DNA of 64,000 nucleotides from Frigoribacterium faeni. GTDB lineage: Bacteria; Actinomycetota; Actinomycetes; Actinomycetales; Microbacteriaceae. How positions within the stretch are numbered: the first letter of the stretch is position 1; each line of letters opens with the position of its first letter. This document shows positions 37,127-46,374 of the stretch, one piece after another. The notes beneath the pieces were generated by a model, which saw only the letters and a list, made by a program, of their open reading frames with translations, made no database searches and was not told the DNA's origin. The stretch spans positions 124,001-188,000 of the forward strand of contig NZ_BJUV01000001.1 of the NCBI RefSeq assembly GCF_007988805.1. Reading direction: 5' to 3'. Both the position numbers and the translations under genes were made by a program.

Positions 37127-37846
37127 TCAGTTGCTGACGAGGGTTCCGATGCGCTCGCCACGGATGGCGCGGGCGATGTTGCCCTCGCCCTCCATGCCGA
37201 ACACGTGCATGGGCATGCCGTTGTCCATGCAGAGGCTGAACGCGGTCGAGTCGACCACCTTGAGTCCCTTGACCAGGGCCTCCTGGTAGGTCAGGACGTC
37301 GAGCTTCACCGCCGACGGGTCGTGGCGCGGGTCGGCCGAGTACACGCCGTCGACGCCGTTCTTGGCCACGAGCACCTCGTCGGCGCCGATCTCGAGGGCG
37401 CGTTGCGCCGAGACGGTGTCGGTCGAGAAGTAGGGAAGTCCGGCCCCGGCGCCGAAGATGACGACGCGTCCCTTCTCGAGGTGGCGCTCGGCGCGACGCG
37501 GGATGTAGGGCTCGGCGACCTGGGTCATCGAGATGGCGGACTGGACGCGGGTCGCCGCGCCCGCCTGCTCGAGGAAGTCCTGCAGCGCGAGGGCGTTCAT
37601 GACGGTTCCGAGCATGCCCATGTAGTCGGCCCGACCCCGGTCCATGCCGCGCTGGCTCAGCTCGGCGCCTCGGAAGAAGTTGCCGCCGCCGACCACGACG
37701 GCGATCTCGACGTCCTTGGCCGCCGTGGCGATCTCGCGGGCGATGGCTCCGACGACGTCGGGGTTCACACCCAGCTGGCCGCCGCCGAAGGCCTCGCCGG
37801 AGAGCTTGAGGAGCACCCGTCGGCGTCCGGTGGTCTCTGATGTCAT
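37127..37846 (-). CDS. pyrH: UMP kinase
   Basis: A 239-aa hexameric UMP kinase of pyrimidine synthesis: [30 protein letters not shown] and the [15 protein letters not shown] region. It is 33 bases upstream of frr. Confidence 0.97.
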   Translation of the reverse strand: MTSETTGRRRVLLKLSGEAFGGGQLGVNPDVVGAIAREIATAAKDVEIAVVVGGGNFFRGAELSQRGMDRGRADYMGMLGTVMNALALQDFLEQAGAATRVQSAISMTQVAEPYIPRRAERHLEKGRVVIFGAGAGLPYFSTDTVSAQRALEIGADEVLVAKNGVDGVYSADPRHDPSAVKLDVLTYQEALVKGLKVVDSTAFSLCMDNGMPMHVFGMEGEGNIARAIRGERIGTLVSN

Positions 37847-37956
37847 CTGGATTCTCCCTCGTTCGTGGCCGTAGCCAGGTTAGCGAGTCGGCGCGCGGCG
37901 CCGCTCCTCACCGGTGTCGTCGACCGCACCGCATCGTGATGGGTGCGGGCGCGAAA

Positions 37957-37992
37957 ATGGGGCCTGAGACGTCACGCTGTCTCAGACCCCAT
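37957..37992 (-). terminator. Rho-independent terminator after tsf
   Basis: A 14-position stem (37957-37970 with 37979-37992, one mismatch) followed on the minus strand by TTTTCGC. It ends the rpsB-tsf transcript before pyrH. Confidence 0.88.
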
Positions 37993-38003
37993 CTCGATGC
38001 TGG

Positions 38004-38831
38004 CTAGGCGCCGACCTTGACCCGGGCGAAGCCCGAGATCTCGATGCCGGCCTGCTCGACGACCTTGGCGACGGACAGCTTGTTGTCCTTCGCGTAGGCC
38101 TGGTCGAGAAGCGCGATCTCCTTGAAGAAGCCGGTCAGACGACCTTCGATGATCTTCGGGAGCGCGGCCTCGGGCTTGCCCTCGTTCTTCGCGGTCTCCT
38201 CGACGATGGCACGCTCTTTCGCGACCTGGTCGGCGGGGACCTCGTCGCGCGAGAGGTACGTCGGAGCGGCGAAGGCGATGTGCTGCGCGATGGACCGCGC
38301 GGTCTCCTCGTCGGAACCGGTGTAGCCCACGACGACGCCGACCTGCGGGGGCAGGTCCTTCGAGGTCTTGTGCAGGTAGATCGCGAAGGCCTCGCCGTCG
38401 ACGCGGCTGACCGAGCGCAGCTCGACCTTCTCGCCCATGAGGGCGGCCTCGTCGTTGACGAACGCCTCGACGGTCTGACCGCCGATGGCGGCGGCGTTGC
38501 CCTCGGCGGCGTCCTTCGCGCCGGCCGCGGCGACGGCCTCGAGGACCGAGTCGGCCAGAGCGATGAACTTGTCGTTCTTCGCGACGAAGTCGGTCTCGCT
38601 GGCGAGCTCGATGATGGTCGCGTAGCCCGACGACGCCTTGGCGGCGACGAGACCGGCGGTGGTCTGACGGCCCTCGCGCTTGGCGACGCCCTTCAGTCCC
38701 TTGACGCGGAGGATCTCGACGGCCTTCTCGATGTCGCCGTCGGCTTCGACGAGGGCGTTCTTGCTGTCCATCATGCCCGCACCGAGGCGGTCACGGAGGG
38801 TCTTCACGTCAGCGGCGGTGAAGTTTGCCAT
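38004..38831 (-). CDS. tsf: Elongation factor Ts
   Basis: A 275-aa EF-Ts: the UBA-like start MANFTAADVKTLRDRLGAGMMDSKNAL, the core TDFVAKND and the final FARVKVGA. It recharges EF-Tu with GTP. It follows rpsB after 40 bases with a good ribosome site (GAAAGGAAG). Confidence 0.98.
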   Translation of the reverse strand: MANFTAADVKTLRDRLGAGMMDSKNALVEADGDIEKAVEILRVKGLKGVAKREGRQTTAGLVAAKASSGYATIIELASETDFVAKNDKFIALADSVLEAVAAAGAKDAAEGNAAAIGGQTVEAFVNDEAALMGEKVELRSVSRVDGEAFAIYLHKTSKDLPPQVGVVVGYTGSDEETARSIAQHIAFAAPTYLSRDEVPADQVAKERAIVEETAKNEGKPEAALPKIIEGRLTGFFKEIALLDQAYAKDNKLSVAKVVEQAGIEISGFARVKVGA

Positions 38832-38871
38832 GTCTGACTTCCTTTCGTGGAGTCGGAGTGGAAGGAGGGGA

Positions 38872-39819
38872 TTACTTCGAGTCGGCGGCGGCGTCGGCGT
38901 CGGCCGGCTCCGCAGCGGTCTCGTCGGTCGCCTCGGCGACGGGCTCGGCGACCGGCTCACCCAGGGGCTTCTCGGCGACCTGAGCGTCGGCGTCGTTCTC
39001 CTCGGTGGGGAGCGACTCGGCGGCGGGTGCCTCGGCGGCGGCGTCCGCGGCCTTGGCCTCGCCCTGCGCGAGCAGCTCGGCCTCCCACTCGGCGAGGGGC
39101 TCGACGGGCTGGTCGGCGTCCTCGGGCTTCTGGTGACGCTGCACCAGACCCTCGGCGGCGGCGTCGGCGACGATGCGCGTCAGCAGGCCGACGGAGCGGA
39201 TGGCGTCGTCGTTGCCGGGGATCGGGAAGTTGATCTCGTCGGGGTCGCAGTTCGTGTCGAGGATGCCGATGACCGGGATGCCCAGCTTCTTGGCCTCGTC
39301 GATGGCGAGGTGCTCTTTCTTGGTGTCGACGATCCAGAGCGCCGACGGCGTCTTCGTCAGGTTGCGGATACCACCGAGCGTCTTGTGCAGCTTGTCGAGC
39401 TCGCGCTTCTTGATCAGGAGCTCTTTCTTCGTGAAGCCCTGAGTGGTGTCGTCGAAGTCGATGTCTTCGAGCTCCTTCATGCGGGCGAGGCGCTTCGAGA
39501 CCGTCTGGAAGTTGGTCAGGAGGCCGCCGAGCCAACGCTGGTTGACGAAGGGCTGGCCGACGCGGTTGGCCTGCTCGGCGATGGAGCCCTGAGCCTGCTT
39601 CTTGGTGCCGACGAAGAGGATGGTGCCGCCGTGGGCGACCGTCTCCTTGACGAAGTCGTAGGCCTTGTCGATGTAGCCCAGCGACTGCTGGAGGTCGATG
39701 ATGTGGATGCCGGAGCGCTCGGCGAGGATGAATCGCTTCACCTTCGGGTTCCAGCGACGGGTCTGGTGTCCGAAGTGGACGCCGCTGTCGAGCAGCTGGC
39801 GGATGGTGACGACGGCCAT
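38872..39819 (-). CDS. rpsB: 30S ribosomal protein S2
   Basis: A 315-aa S2 with the N-terminal [19 protein letters not shown], the central [10 protein letters not shown] and the [11 protein letters not shown] segment. The C-terminal 75 residues are an acidic Ala/Glu-rich extension common in Actinobacteria. The ribosome site is AGGAGAACGACC. Confidence 0.98.
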   Translation of the reverse strand: MAVVTIRQLLDSGVHFGHQTRRWNPKVKRFILAERSGIHIIDLQQSLGYIDKAYDFVKETVAHGGTILFVGTKKQAQGSIAEQANRVGQPFVNQRWLGGLLTNFQTVSKRLARMKELEDIDFDDTTQGFTKKELLIKKRELDKLHKTLGGIRNLTKTPSALWIVDTKKEHLAIDEAKKLGIPVIGILDTNCDPDEINFPIPGNDDAIRSVGLLTRIVADAAAEGLVQRHQKPEDADQPVEPLAEWEAELLAQGEAKAADAAAEAPAAESLPTEENDADAQVAEKPLGEPVAEPVAEATDETAAEPADADAAADSK

Positions 39820-40035
39820 GGTCGTTCTCCTGTTTCTGGGCGCACGCGTCGGTGCGCCGGATTGTCGGTTTTCTGGACGACCGGTCGGTCGCCGCTGCCT
39901 GGTACCCGGGCGCACGTCCGCCGAGCGCACCGTGAGATGCGATCGGACCGAGTGGATGTGGAGGCCGTGAGCGACCGGAGCCGGACGGACCGGCTCGCGA
40001 TCGGTGAGTCCGGGGACTCACGGGGCACGCGAAGT

Positions 40036-40085
40036 CAGCCTGCTGAGCAGGCTGCATCGATCATGTTAGCACCCCGGGAGGCGGT
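40036..40085 (-). promoter_or_regulatory. rpsB promoter with leader hairpin
   Basis: On the minus strand a -10-like TAACAT (40063-40068) is followed by an 8-bp hairpin (40036-40043 with 40047-40054) at the expected transcript start, leaving a leader of about 235 bases to rpsB. The rest of 39820-40035 shows no gene. A regulatory leader for S2 is possible but not demonstrated. Confidence 0.4.
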
Positions 40086-40116
40086 GGTCGCCGCCCCGGA
40101 GGACGGCGACCACCGC
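40081..40116 (-). terminator. Terminator after the BCCT transporter gene
   Basis: A 13-bp perfect stem (40081-40093 with 40104-40116) directly after the transporter stop codon. Confidence 0.75.
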
Positions 40117-40121
40117 GGATC

Positions 40122-41864
40122 TCACCGACCGGATCGCCTGCCCAGGCCGAGCAGACGCCGCTTGGTGGGGCGCGCCTCCTCGAGGCCGAAGTGGTCGCCG
40201 ATGCTGTCGCGGAACTGACGACGCTGCGCCCGGAGGAACCGCTTGTGCTCCGAGTCGAAGGCACGGAACGTCGCCACGCAGATGCCGATCATGACGACGC
40301 TGAACGGCAGCGCCGTGATGATGGCCGCCGTCTTCAGCGCGTCGAGCCCGCCCGTGACGAGCAGGGCGATCGCGACGAGGGCCGTGACGCAGGCCCAGAA
40401 GATGCGGACCCAGGTCTTGGGCTCCGTGTCGCCGCCGGTCGAGATCATGCCGAGGACGAGGGAGCCCGAGTCGGACGACGTGATGAAGAACAGACCGATC
40501 AGCAGGATGGCGCCGAAGACCGCGATCGAACCGCCGGGCAGACCCTGCAGCATCTCGAACAGGGCTCCCTCGGTGTCGACCGACCCGTCGGCGCCCACCA
40601 GGGCGCCGTCGCCGAACACCTGCCGGTAGAGCGCCGCCCCGCCCATGACGCTGAACCAGAGGAAGGTGAGCAGAGTCGGGACGACCAGGACGCCGACGAC
40701 GAACTCGCGGACGGTCCGCCCCTTCGAGATGCGGGCGATGAAGATGCCGACGAACGGCGCCCACGACATCCACCAGCCCCAGTAGAAGGTCGTCCACGAG
40801 CCCTGCCAGGCCTCGCCCTCGGCACCCGAGAAGGCGCTGACAGTGAAGGTCAGACCGACGACGTTCTGGAGGTAGGCGCCGAGCGACTGCACGAAGTCGC
40901 GCAGCAGGAAGAGGGTCGGTCCGCTGACGAGGACGAAGACGAGCAGGAGCGCGGCGAGCACGATGTTGATGTTCGAGAGCCACTTCATGCCCTTGGTGAC
41001 ACCGCTGACCAGGGAGAAGATCGTGACGCCCGTGATGGCGGCGATGAGGACGATCTGCACGACGATGGTCGGGTCGGCCAGCCCCGCGGCCGAGAGGCCG
41101 GCCGAGATCTGCAGCACGCCGAGGCCGAGCGACGTCGCGACCCCGAACAGGGTGCCGACGACCGACACGACGTCGATGACGTTGCCCCAGCCGCCCTTGA
41201 CGCGGTCGCCGAGCAGGGGCTCCAGGGCCCAGCGGATCGACACGGGACGTCCGCGACGGTGGATCGCGTAGGCCATGCCGAGGCCGACCACGATGTAGAT
41301 CGCCCACGCGTGCACGCCCCAGTGGAGGTACGTCTGGCTGAGGGCCTGCCCGGCCAGCTCGTTGTCGTTCCCGGTGACGCCGGGACGCGGGCTCGCGTAG
41401 TGGCTGAGCGGTTCGGCGACCCCGTAGAAGACGAGGCCGATCCCCATGCCGGCGGCGAAGAGCATCGAGAGCCATGACACGCGGGAGAACTCGGGTTCGT
41501 CGTCGTCCTTGCCGAGGCGGATGTCGCCGTAGCGGCTGACCCCCATCCAGAGGGCGAAGACGACGAACGCGGCGGCCAGCAGCACGTAGTACCAGCCGAA
41601 GGCCCCGACGATGCCGCTCTGGACCGAGCTGAAGAGCCCCTCGGCGACCGAGGGGAACGCCATCGCGAACGCGACGAAGGCGAGGATGACGGCCGCGGCG
41701 GGCCAGAAGACCCACGGGGCGAACGCGCGCGTGCGGGGTGGCGCGACCACCGCCTCCTCGGTGCCGGCCCCGCCGGTGTCTCCGCCGGCCGGGGCCTCGG
41801 AGGTCGTGGTGGTGGTGGTCTCGTCGGCAGGCTCGAACGGGGTCGAGTCGTCGGCGTGGCTCAT
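40122..41864 (-). CDS. BCCT-family transporter (betaine/choline/carnitine)
   Basis: A 580-aa, 12-helix, Na- or H-coupled importer of quaternary ammonium compatible solutes. The family signature lies in the GWWMSWAPFVGIFIARISKG region (about residues 355-374) and a Gly-rich GMGIGL in helix 3 (about 124-129). The N-terminus is acidic, the C-terminus basic (KRRLLGLGRRSGR), as expected for osmosensing BetP-like carriers. It follows the sugar porter gene but is separated by a terminator. Confidence 0.93.
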   Translation of the reverse strand: MSHADDSTPFEPADETTTTTTSEAPAGGDTGGAGTEEAVVAPPRTRAFAPWVFWPAAAVILAFVAFAMAFPSVAEGLFSSVQSGIVGAFGWYYVLLAAAFVVFALWMGVSRYGDIRLGKDDDEPEFSRVSWLSMLFAAGMGIGLVFYGVAEPLSHYASPRPGVTGNDNELAGQALSQTYLHWGVHAWAIYIVVGLGMAYAIHRRGRPVSIRWALEPLLGDRVKGGWGNVIDVVSVVGTLFGVATSLGLGVLQISAGLSAAGLADPTIVVQIVLIAAITGVTIFSLVSGVTKGMKWLSNINIVLAALLLVFVLVSGPTLFLLRDFVQSLGAYLQNVVGLTFTVSAFSGAEGEAWQGSWTTFYWGWWMSWAPFVGIFIARISKGRTVREFVVGVLVVPTLLTFLWFSVMGGAALYRQVFGDGALVGADGSVDTEGALFEMLQGLPGGSIAVFGAILLIGLFFITSSDSGSLVLGMISTGGDTEPKTWVRIFWACVTALVAIALLVTGGLDALKTAAIITALPFSVVMIGICVATFRAFDSEHKRFLRAQRRQFRDSIGDHFGLEEARPTKRRLLGLGRRSGR

Positions 41865-41885
41865 CGGGAAGTCCTTTCACACGGC

Positions 41886-41918
41886 GAACGCCCCGGCCGG
41901 TACGCGGTCGGGGCGTTC
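41886..41918 (-). terminator. Terminator after the sugar porter gene
   Basis: A 9-bp GC-rich stem (41886-41894 with 41910-41918) just past the sugar porter stop. Confidence 0.7.
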
Positions 41919-41935
41919 ATCGATCATGCCAGCGA

Positions 41936-43396
41936 TCAGGCGCGGGCGTTCTTGGCGGAGACGGATCCGTCGGTGGCCGAGACGCCCATCTCCTCGAGGG
42001 AGCGCCCCTTCGTCTCGGGGATCTTCGCGAAGACGAAGAAGAACGAGACGAGGGCGAAGAACGCGAAGATGCCGTACGACAGGGTCAGGCTGAGGGCCGC
42101 GAGGCTCGGGAACGACACCGTGACGATGAAGTTCGCGATCCAGTTCGCCATGCTGCCGACGCCGAGCGCGGTGGCGCGGATGCTGTTCGGGAACATCTCG
42201 CCGAGCAGCACCCACATCAGCGGGCCCCAGGTGGCGCCGAACGAGACGACGAAGAGGTTCGCCGCGACGAGCGCGACCGGACCCCAGGCTCCAGGCAGCG
42301 ACGGGTCGCCGCTCGCCGACGTGGTGGCCTGGCTGAAGGCGAGGGCCGTCACCGCGAGGCTGACGAACATGCCGACGGAGCCGGTCAGCAGCAGGGGGCG
42401 ACGGCCGACCTTGTCGACGAGTCCGATCGCGATGAAGGTGACCGCGACGTTGACGATGGCCGTGATCGTCGAGATCAGGAAGCTGTCCTCCTCCTGGAAG
42501 CCGACGGCCTGCCAGAGGGTGGTCGAGTAGTAGAAGATGACGTTGATGCCGACGAACTGCTGCAGCACGGCGAGGATGATGCCGACCCAGACGATGGGCT
42601 GGAGCCCGAAGCGGTTGCCGCGGATGGAGGACTTCTTGTCGAGCTCGGCTTCGGTCTTGATGGAGTCCGTGATCTCCTTCAGGCTCGTGTCGACCGTCTC
42701 GGTCGGCACGATGCTCTCGAGCACGGCCCGCGCCTCGCCCTCTCGCCCTTCGCCCGCGAGGTACCGGGGCGATTCGGGGAGGCGCCAGGCCAGGATGCCG
42801 TAGACGACCGAGGGCACGATGCCGACGAGGAACATCCAGCGCCAGGCGGCCAGGCCGAACACCGACGGCTCGGAGGCGCCGCCTGCGGTCACGGCGAAGA
42901 GCTGGTCGGACAGCAGCGCGGCGAAGATGCCGAGGGTGATCGCGAGCTGCTGGAACGACGCGAGACGCCCGCGGATGGCCTTCGGCGAGACCTCGCTGAT
43001 GTAGGCGGGGGCGATCACCGAGGCGATGCCGATGCCGAGACCGCCGATGACGCGCCAGAGGACGAGGTCCCAGACGGCGAAGGCCGCGGCGGCGCCGATC
43101 GAGCTGATCAGGAAGAGCGCGGCCCCGATCAGCATGACCTTGATCCGGCCCATCTTGTCGGCGAGACGGCCTGCGACGTACGCGCCGATGGCGCAGCCGA
43201 TGAGGGCCGACGCGACGGCGAAGCCGGAGGCGAACTCCGTGAGGCCGAACTCGTCGGTGATGGACGACACCGCGCCGTTGATGACGGACGAGTCGAAGCC
43301 GAAGAGGAAGCCTCCGACGGCCGCCGCGATCGCGAGACCCGTCACCCGCCTGTTCAGCTTCTTGGCCTCTGGTGATGCTTGCGCCGAGTTCGACAC
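41936..43396 (-). CDS. Sugar porter, MFS SP family
   Basis: A 486-aa, 12-helix sugar:proton symporter. Diagnostic motifs: GFLFGFDSSVINGA (helix 1), GRLADKMGRIK (loop 2/3), PESPRYL (about residues 215-221), GRRPLL (loop 8/9) and PETKGRSLEEM at the end. GTG start with AAGGAGAA seven bases before. The substrate is probably a hexose, pentose or inositol. Confidence 0.94.
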   Translation of the reverse strand: MSNSAQASPEAKKLNRRVTGLAIAAAVGGFLFGFDSSVINGAVSSITDEFGLTEFASGFAVASALIGCAIGAYVAGRLADKMGRIKVMLIGAALFLISSIGAAAAFAVWDLVLWRVIGGLGIGIASVIAPAYISEVSPKAIRGRLASFQQLAITLGIFAALLSDQLFAVTAGGASEPSVFGLAAWRWMFLVGIVPSVVYGILAWRLPESPRYLAGEGREGEARAVLESIVPTETVDTSLKEITDSIKTEAELDKKSSIRGNRFGLQPIVWVGIILAVLQQFVGINVIFYYSTTLWQAVGFQEEDSFLISTITAIVNVAVTFIAIGLVDKVGRRPLLLTGSVGMFVSLAVTALAFSQATTSASGDPSLPGAWGPVALVAANLFVVSFGATWGPLMWVLLGEMFPNSIRATALGVGSMANWIANFIVTVSFPSLAALSLTLSYGIFAFFALVSFFFVFAKIPETKGRSLEEMGVSATDGSVSAKNARA

Positions 43397-43525
43397 GGTT
43401 CTCCTTCTTGCTCCGAGGAGAGGGGCCTGGCCTCGTCTCCCCCACAACGTCGTGCACCCGATGGTCGTGCACCCGTGAACGATACGCCTCGGCGAACCGG
43501 GGTGCACACTCGGCAGAATCGCGGC

Positions 43526-44164
43526 ATGACACCCGCACGAGATCCGTCCTCGCGGCAGGCCGCGGCGACGGCGCGCCGGACCGTCGAGGCGGTCGTGGTC
43601 GCCGTCGTGCTCGCCGTCGTGCTCGTGGCGGGCGGGGTCGTCGCGGCCGGGGCCTCGCCGGACGAGGCGGCCCCGGAATCGGCCCCGGTCGGAGGTCGAA
43701 CCCCGGCCCCGTCGTCCGCGGCGGCGACCCGGGCCCTCGCGCCGCGCACGCCCTGGTCGTGGCCCGTGGCCGAGCCGCACCCGGTCGTCCGTCCCTTCGT
43801 CGCCCCCGAGCAGCCGTGGTCCCCCGGCCACCGGGGCATCGACGTCGGGGCCGCCCCCGGCTCGATCGTCACCGCGCCCGACGACGGCGTCGTCCGGTTC
43901 GCGGGCACGGTCGTCGACCGCCCCGTGCTGTCGATCACCCACGCCGACGGTCTGGTCAGCAGCCTGGAACCCGTGACCGCCGCCGTCTCGGCGGGCGACC
44001 CGGTCGCTCGCGGAGAGACGGTGGGCGTCGTCGTCGCCGGACACTCCCCCGACGTCGACGCCGTGCACCTCGGGGCCCGGCTCGACGGCGAGTACGTCTC
44101 GCCTCTGCTCTACCTCGGCGGCGGCCGACCGTCCGTGCTGCTGCCGACGCGCCCCCTCGGCTGA
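43526..44164 (+). CDS. M23-family peptidase, secreted
   Basis: A 212-aa protein: an N-terminal helix (about residues 20-43), an Ala/Pro linker and a LytM domain with the zinc residues of HRGIDVGAAPGS (about 104-115). The second site reads VHLGARLDG, the form found in actinobacterial M23 proteins next to xerC and rpsB rather than a strict HxH. It may be an activator rather than an active enzyme. Convergent with xerC. Confidence 0.82.
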   Translation: MTPARDPSSRQAAATARRTVEAVVVAVVLAVVLVAGGVVAAGASPDEAAPESAPVGGRTPAPSSAAATRALAPRTPWSWPVAEPHPVVRPFVAPEQPWSPGHRGIDVGAAPGSIVTAPDDGVVRFAGTVVDRPVLSITHADGLVSSLEPVTAAVSAGDPVARGETVGVVVAGHSPDVDAVHLGARLDGEYVSPLLYLGGGRPSVLLPTRPLG

Positions 44165-44180
44165 CACCGACGGGGCCGGC

Positions 44181-45092
44181 TCAGGCGCGGGGGTGCGCCG
44201 TCCGGTAGCTCTCGCGCAACCGCTCGGTCGACACGTGCGTGTAGATCTGCGTCGTGCCGAGGCTGGCGTGGCCGAGCATCTCCTGCACGGCCCGCAGGTC
44301 GGCCCCTCCGTCGAGCAGATGCGTCGCGGCGGTGTGGCGCAGGGCGTGCGGCCCCGCGGGGCCCGTCCCGGGGAGGTCGCCGAGGAGGCGCGCGACGAGC
44401 CGATGGACCGCCCGCGTCCCGAGACGGTCGCCTCCGCCGCCCACGAAGAAGGCCGTCGTGCCGGACCCGTCGCCCGCGGCCACGAGCGTCGGGCGGGATC
44501 GGTCGAGGTATCGCCCGAGGGCCTCGGCCGCCGGCACGCCGAAGGGCACCACGCGCTGCTTCGCCCCCTTCCCGGTCACCCGCACCGTCAGCCGACCGAG
44601 GTCGACGTCGGTCACGTCCGCGCCGACGAGCTCGGAGACGCGCAGGCCCGAGCCGTAGAGGAGCTCCACGACCGCGAGGTCGCGCCGCGCCCCCGGGTCG
44701 TCGGTCTCGGCGCGGACCTCGAGGGAGTGCAGGAGCGTCTCGATCTGCGGTTCGGTCAGGACCCGGGGCAAGCGGCTCTCGGCCTTGGGAGCCCGGAGGC
44801 GGACGCCCACGTCGGTCGGTGTCCGGCCGGTCTCCTCCGACCAGCGGGTGAAGGCGCGGGCGCTGGCCGACCGACGGGCGAGGGTGGCCCGGGCCAGGCC
44901 CGATCGCGTCGCACGGTAGAGCCACTCGCGGAGCAGATCGAGGTCGAGATCGCCGAGGACGGGCTCACGACCGGTGCGGACCCGGGCGAAGTCGACGAGA
45001 TCGGCGAGATCCGAGCGGTACGACCGGATGGTGTGCTCGCTGAGGCCGCGACCGTGTCGCAGGTGCTCCACGAAGGAGTCGACGTCGATCAT
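44181..45092 (-). CDS. xerC: Tyrosine recombinase XerC
   Basis: A 303-aa site-specific recombinase that resolves chromosome dimers. It has the N-terminal SAM-like domain and catalytic residues: Arg in GSGLRVSEL, Lys in TGKGAKQR, the HxxR of HALRHTAA, the late His in LGHASLGTTQ and the nucleophile Tyr in IYTHV. Its place beside dprA and the M23 gene is the standard host order, so it is not the phage integrase. Confidence 0.94.
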   Translation of the reverse strand: MIDVDSFVEHLRHGRGLSEHTIRSYRSDLADLVDFARVRTGREPVLGDLDLDLLREWLYRATRSGLARATLARRSASARAFTRWSEETGRTPTDVGVRLRAPKAESRLPRVLTEPQIETLLHSLEVRAETDDPGARRDLAVVELLYGSGLRVSELVGADVTDVDLGRLTVRVTGKGAKQRVVPFGVPAAEALGRYLDRSRPTLVAAGDGSGTTAFFVGGGGDRLGTRAVHRLVARLLGDLPGTGPAGPHALRHTAATHLLDGGADLRAVQEMLGHASLGTTQIYTHVSTERLRESYRTAHPRA

Positions 45093-45105
45093 GCCGCCAG
45101 AGTAG

Positions 45106-45717
45106 TCACGACGCGGAGGGACGCACGGTCTCCGACGCCGAGTGGTCGCGGATGCGTCTCGCGGGCACGCCCGCGTAGACGCCGTGCGACGAGAGCCTGC
45201 CGGTCACGACGGCGCCGGCCGCCACGACGACGTCGTCCTCGATGACGGCGCCCGGGAGGATCACCGCTCGAGCTCCCACCCAGACCCGCTCGCCGATCGT
45301 GACGGGCCGACCCGACGCACGGGAGTCCCAGGCGCCGGTCGGCGACAGCTCGTGGTGACTCGTGACGATCATGACCTCCATGCCCAGTGCGCTGTCGCTC
45401 CCGATGGAGACGGGGGCGACGGCCTCGACGAAGACGCCGCGGTTCATGTAGACGCTCGTGCCGATGGTGAGATCGCCCGGCCGGCCCACGAGGCGGAAAC
45501 CGCCGCCCGGCCCCGAGCCCGCGCGCGCCCCCGCCGCACGCAGCAGCAGCCGCCGCGCGGTGCGGGGCACGAGCACCGATCCGAGGAGGCGCGAGAACAC
45601 GATGTGCTCGACGGCCGACGTCGCGTCCTCACGGAGGTCGCGGGCGAACCGGCGACCGGGAGACGGTCGGCGCGGGGCGGCCGGCCCGGTGTCGGTGTCG
45701 GTGTCGGGCAGGGTCAT
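45106..45717 (-). CDS. Hexapeptide-repeat acyltransferase
   Basis: A 203-aa left-handed beta-helix protein similar to maltose/galactoside acetyltransferases: IGTSVYMNRGVFVE, VMIVTSHHEL and IGERVWVGARAVILPGAVI, VVAAGAVVTGRL. The acceptor is unknown, possibly a surface sugar. A GTG 24 bases upstream is an alternative start. It lies between xerC and the dprA remnant. Confidence 0.82.
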   Translation of the reverse strand: MTLPDTDTDTGPAAPRRPSPGRRFARDLREDATSAVEHIVFSRLLGSVLVPRTARRLLLRAAGARAGSGPGGGFRLVGRPGDLTIGTSVYMNRGVFVEAVAPVSIGSDSALGMEVMIVTSHHELSPTGAWDSRASGRPVTIGERVWVGARAVILPGAVIEDDVVVAAGAVVTGRLSSHGVYAGVPARRIRDHSASETVRPSAS

Positions 45718-45884
45718 GGCGGTCCTGTCGGGATCGGTCACGGGTCCCGCCCGGCCGCGCAGCGGCCCGGCACCCGCGTCGTGCGACGCTCGCGAGACGG
45801 TCGTCCCGCTCCGAGACGCTAGGCCCTCGTCGGCCTCCCCCGCTACGGCGCAACGACCCCGTCACCCCGCGTCCCACCTCGCTC

Positions 45885-46350
45885 TCACCCCCGGCCCGTC
45901 GCCGCCCGCATGCGCCGCCAGCCGTCCGCCGACCGGGCGACGAGCCCGAGCTGCTCCAGCTCGCCGAGGACCTCGCGGGCGCGACCCGTCGACAACCCGC
46001 TCGCCGCCGAGACCTCGTCCGTGCTCCGGTCGACACGCACGCTGAGCGCATCGCGAACCCGGACCAGGTTGGGGTGCTCGCGAGCGGAGGCCTCGTCGGC
46101 GTCCTCCGGGAACCGCCCCGGCAGGAGTCCCACGACGTCGTCCACCGACGTCACGCAGACACCGAGCCCCGACCGGATCACCGCATGGCAGCCCGCCGAC
46201 GACGGCGAGGTGACCGGCCCGGGCACGACGCCGACCGGTCGCCCCAGCACCTGCGCGTGCGCCGCGGTGTTGAGCGCACCGGATCTCCGCCCCGCCTCGA
46301 CGACGACCGTCGCGGCCGTCAGCGCCGCGATGACGCGGTTGCGCTGCCAG
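45885..46350 (-). pseudogene. dprA: dprA 3' part, split by prophage integration
   Basis: DprA loads RecA on incoming single-stranded DNA during transformation. Only the C-terminal part is present: QRNRVIAALTAATVVVEAG, RSGALNTAAHA, GRPVGVVPGPVT and a C-terminal winged-helix domain (about residues 100-157). Normal DprA proteins have a long Rossmann region before this point (typically ending ...WRFLQRNR). Here the codons before QRNR come from phage DNA, giving MTFWQRNR. The 5' part should lie beyond the right end of the window. The remnant cannot be functional by itself. Confidence 0.88.
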
Positions 46351-46374
46351 AAAGTCAAGTTATATGCACGCTAG
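46336..46374. other. Left prophage attachment junction (attL)
   Basis: The change from dprA codons to the AT-rich phage sequence falls within this stretch, at the conserved FLQRNR codons of dprA. The crossover cannot be placed to the base without the right junction or an empty site. Confidence 0.7.

Larger units (their letters stand above)
1798..45592. repeat. Dispersed 9-mer GGAGGCGCG / CGCGCCTCC
   Basis: By eye about 20 copies in the host part, for example near 1798, 4521, 4546, 9100, 12264, 14748, 15092, 16319, 17179, 17577, 20367, 22905, 26840, 27638, 30795, 33364, 40170, 44384 and 45585. They lie in both coding and intergenic DNA and in either orientation. None was seen in the prophage. 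Confidence 0.6.

Noticed and set aside
43526-44164. M23 peptidase treated as inactive because the second zinc motif is not HxH
   Set aside because: The VHLGARLDG form recurs in actinobacterial members of this locus, so loss of activity cannot be claimed from it.
44181-45092. Tyrosine recombinase as the phage integrase
   Set aside because: It lies in host DNA in the normal xerC position beside dprA; the phage carries its own serine integrase.
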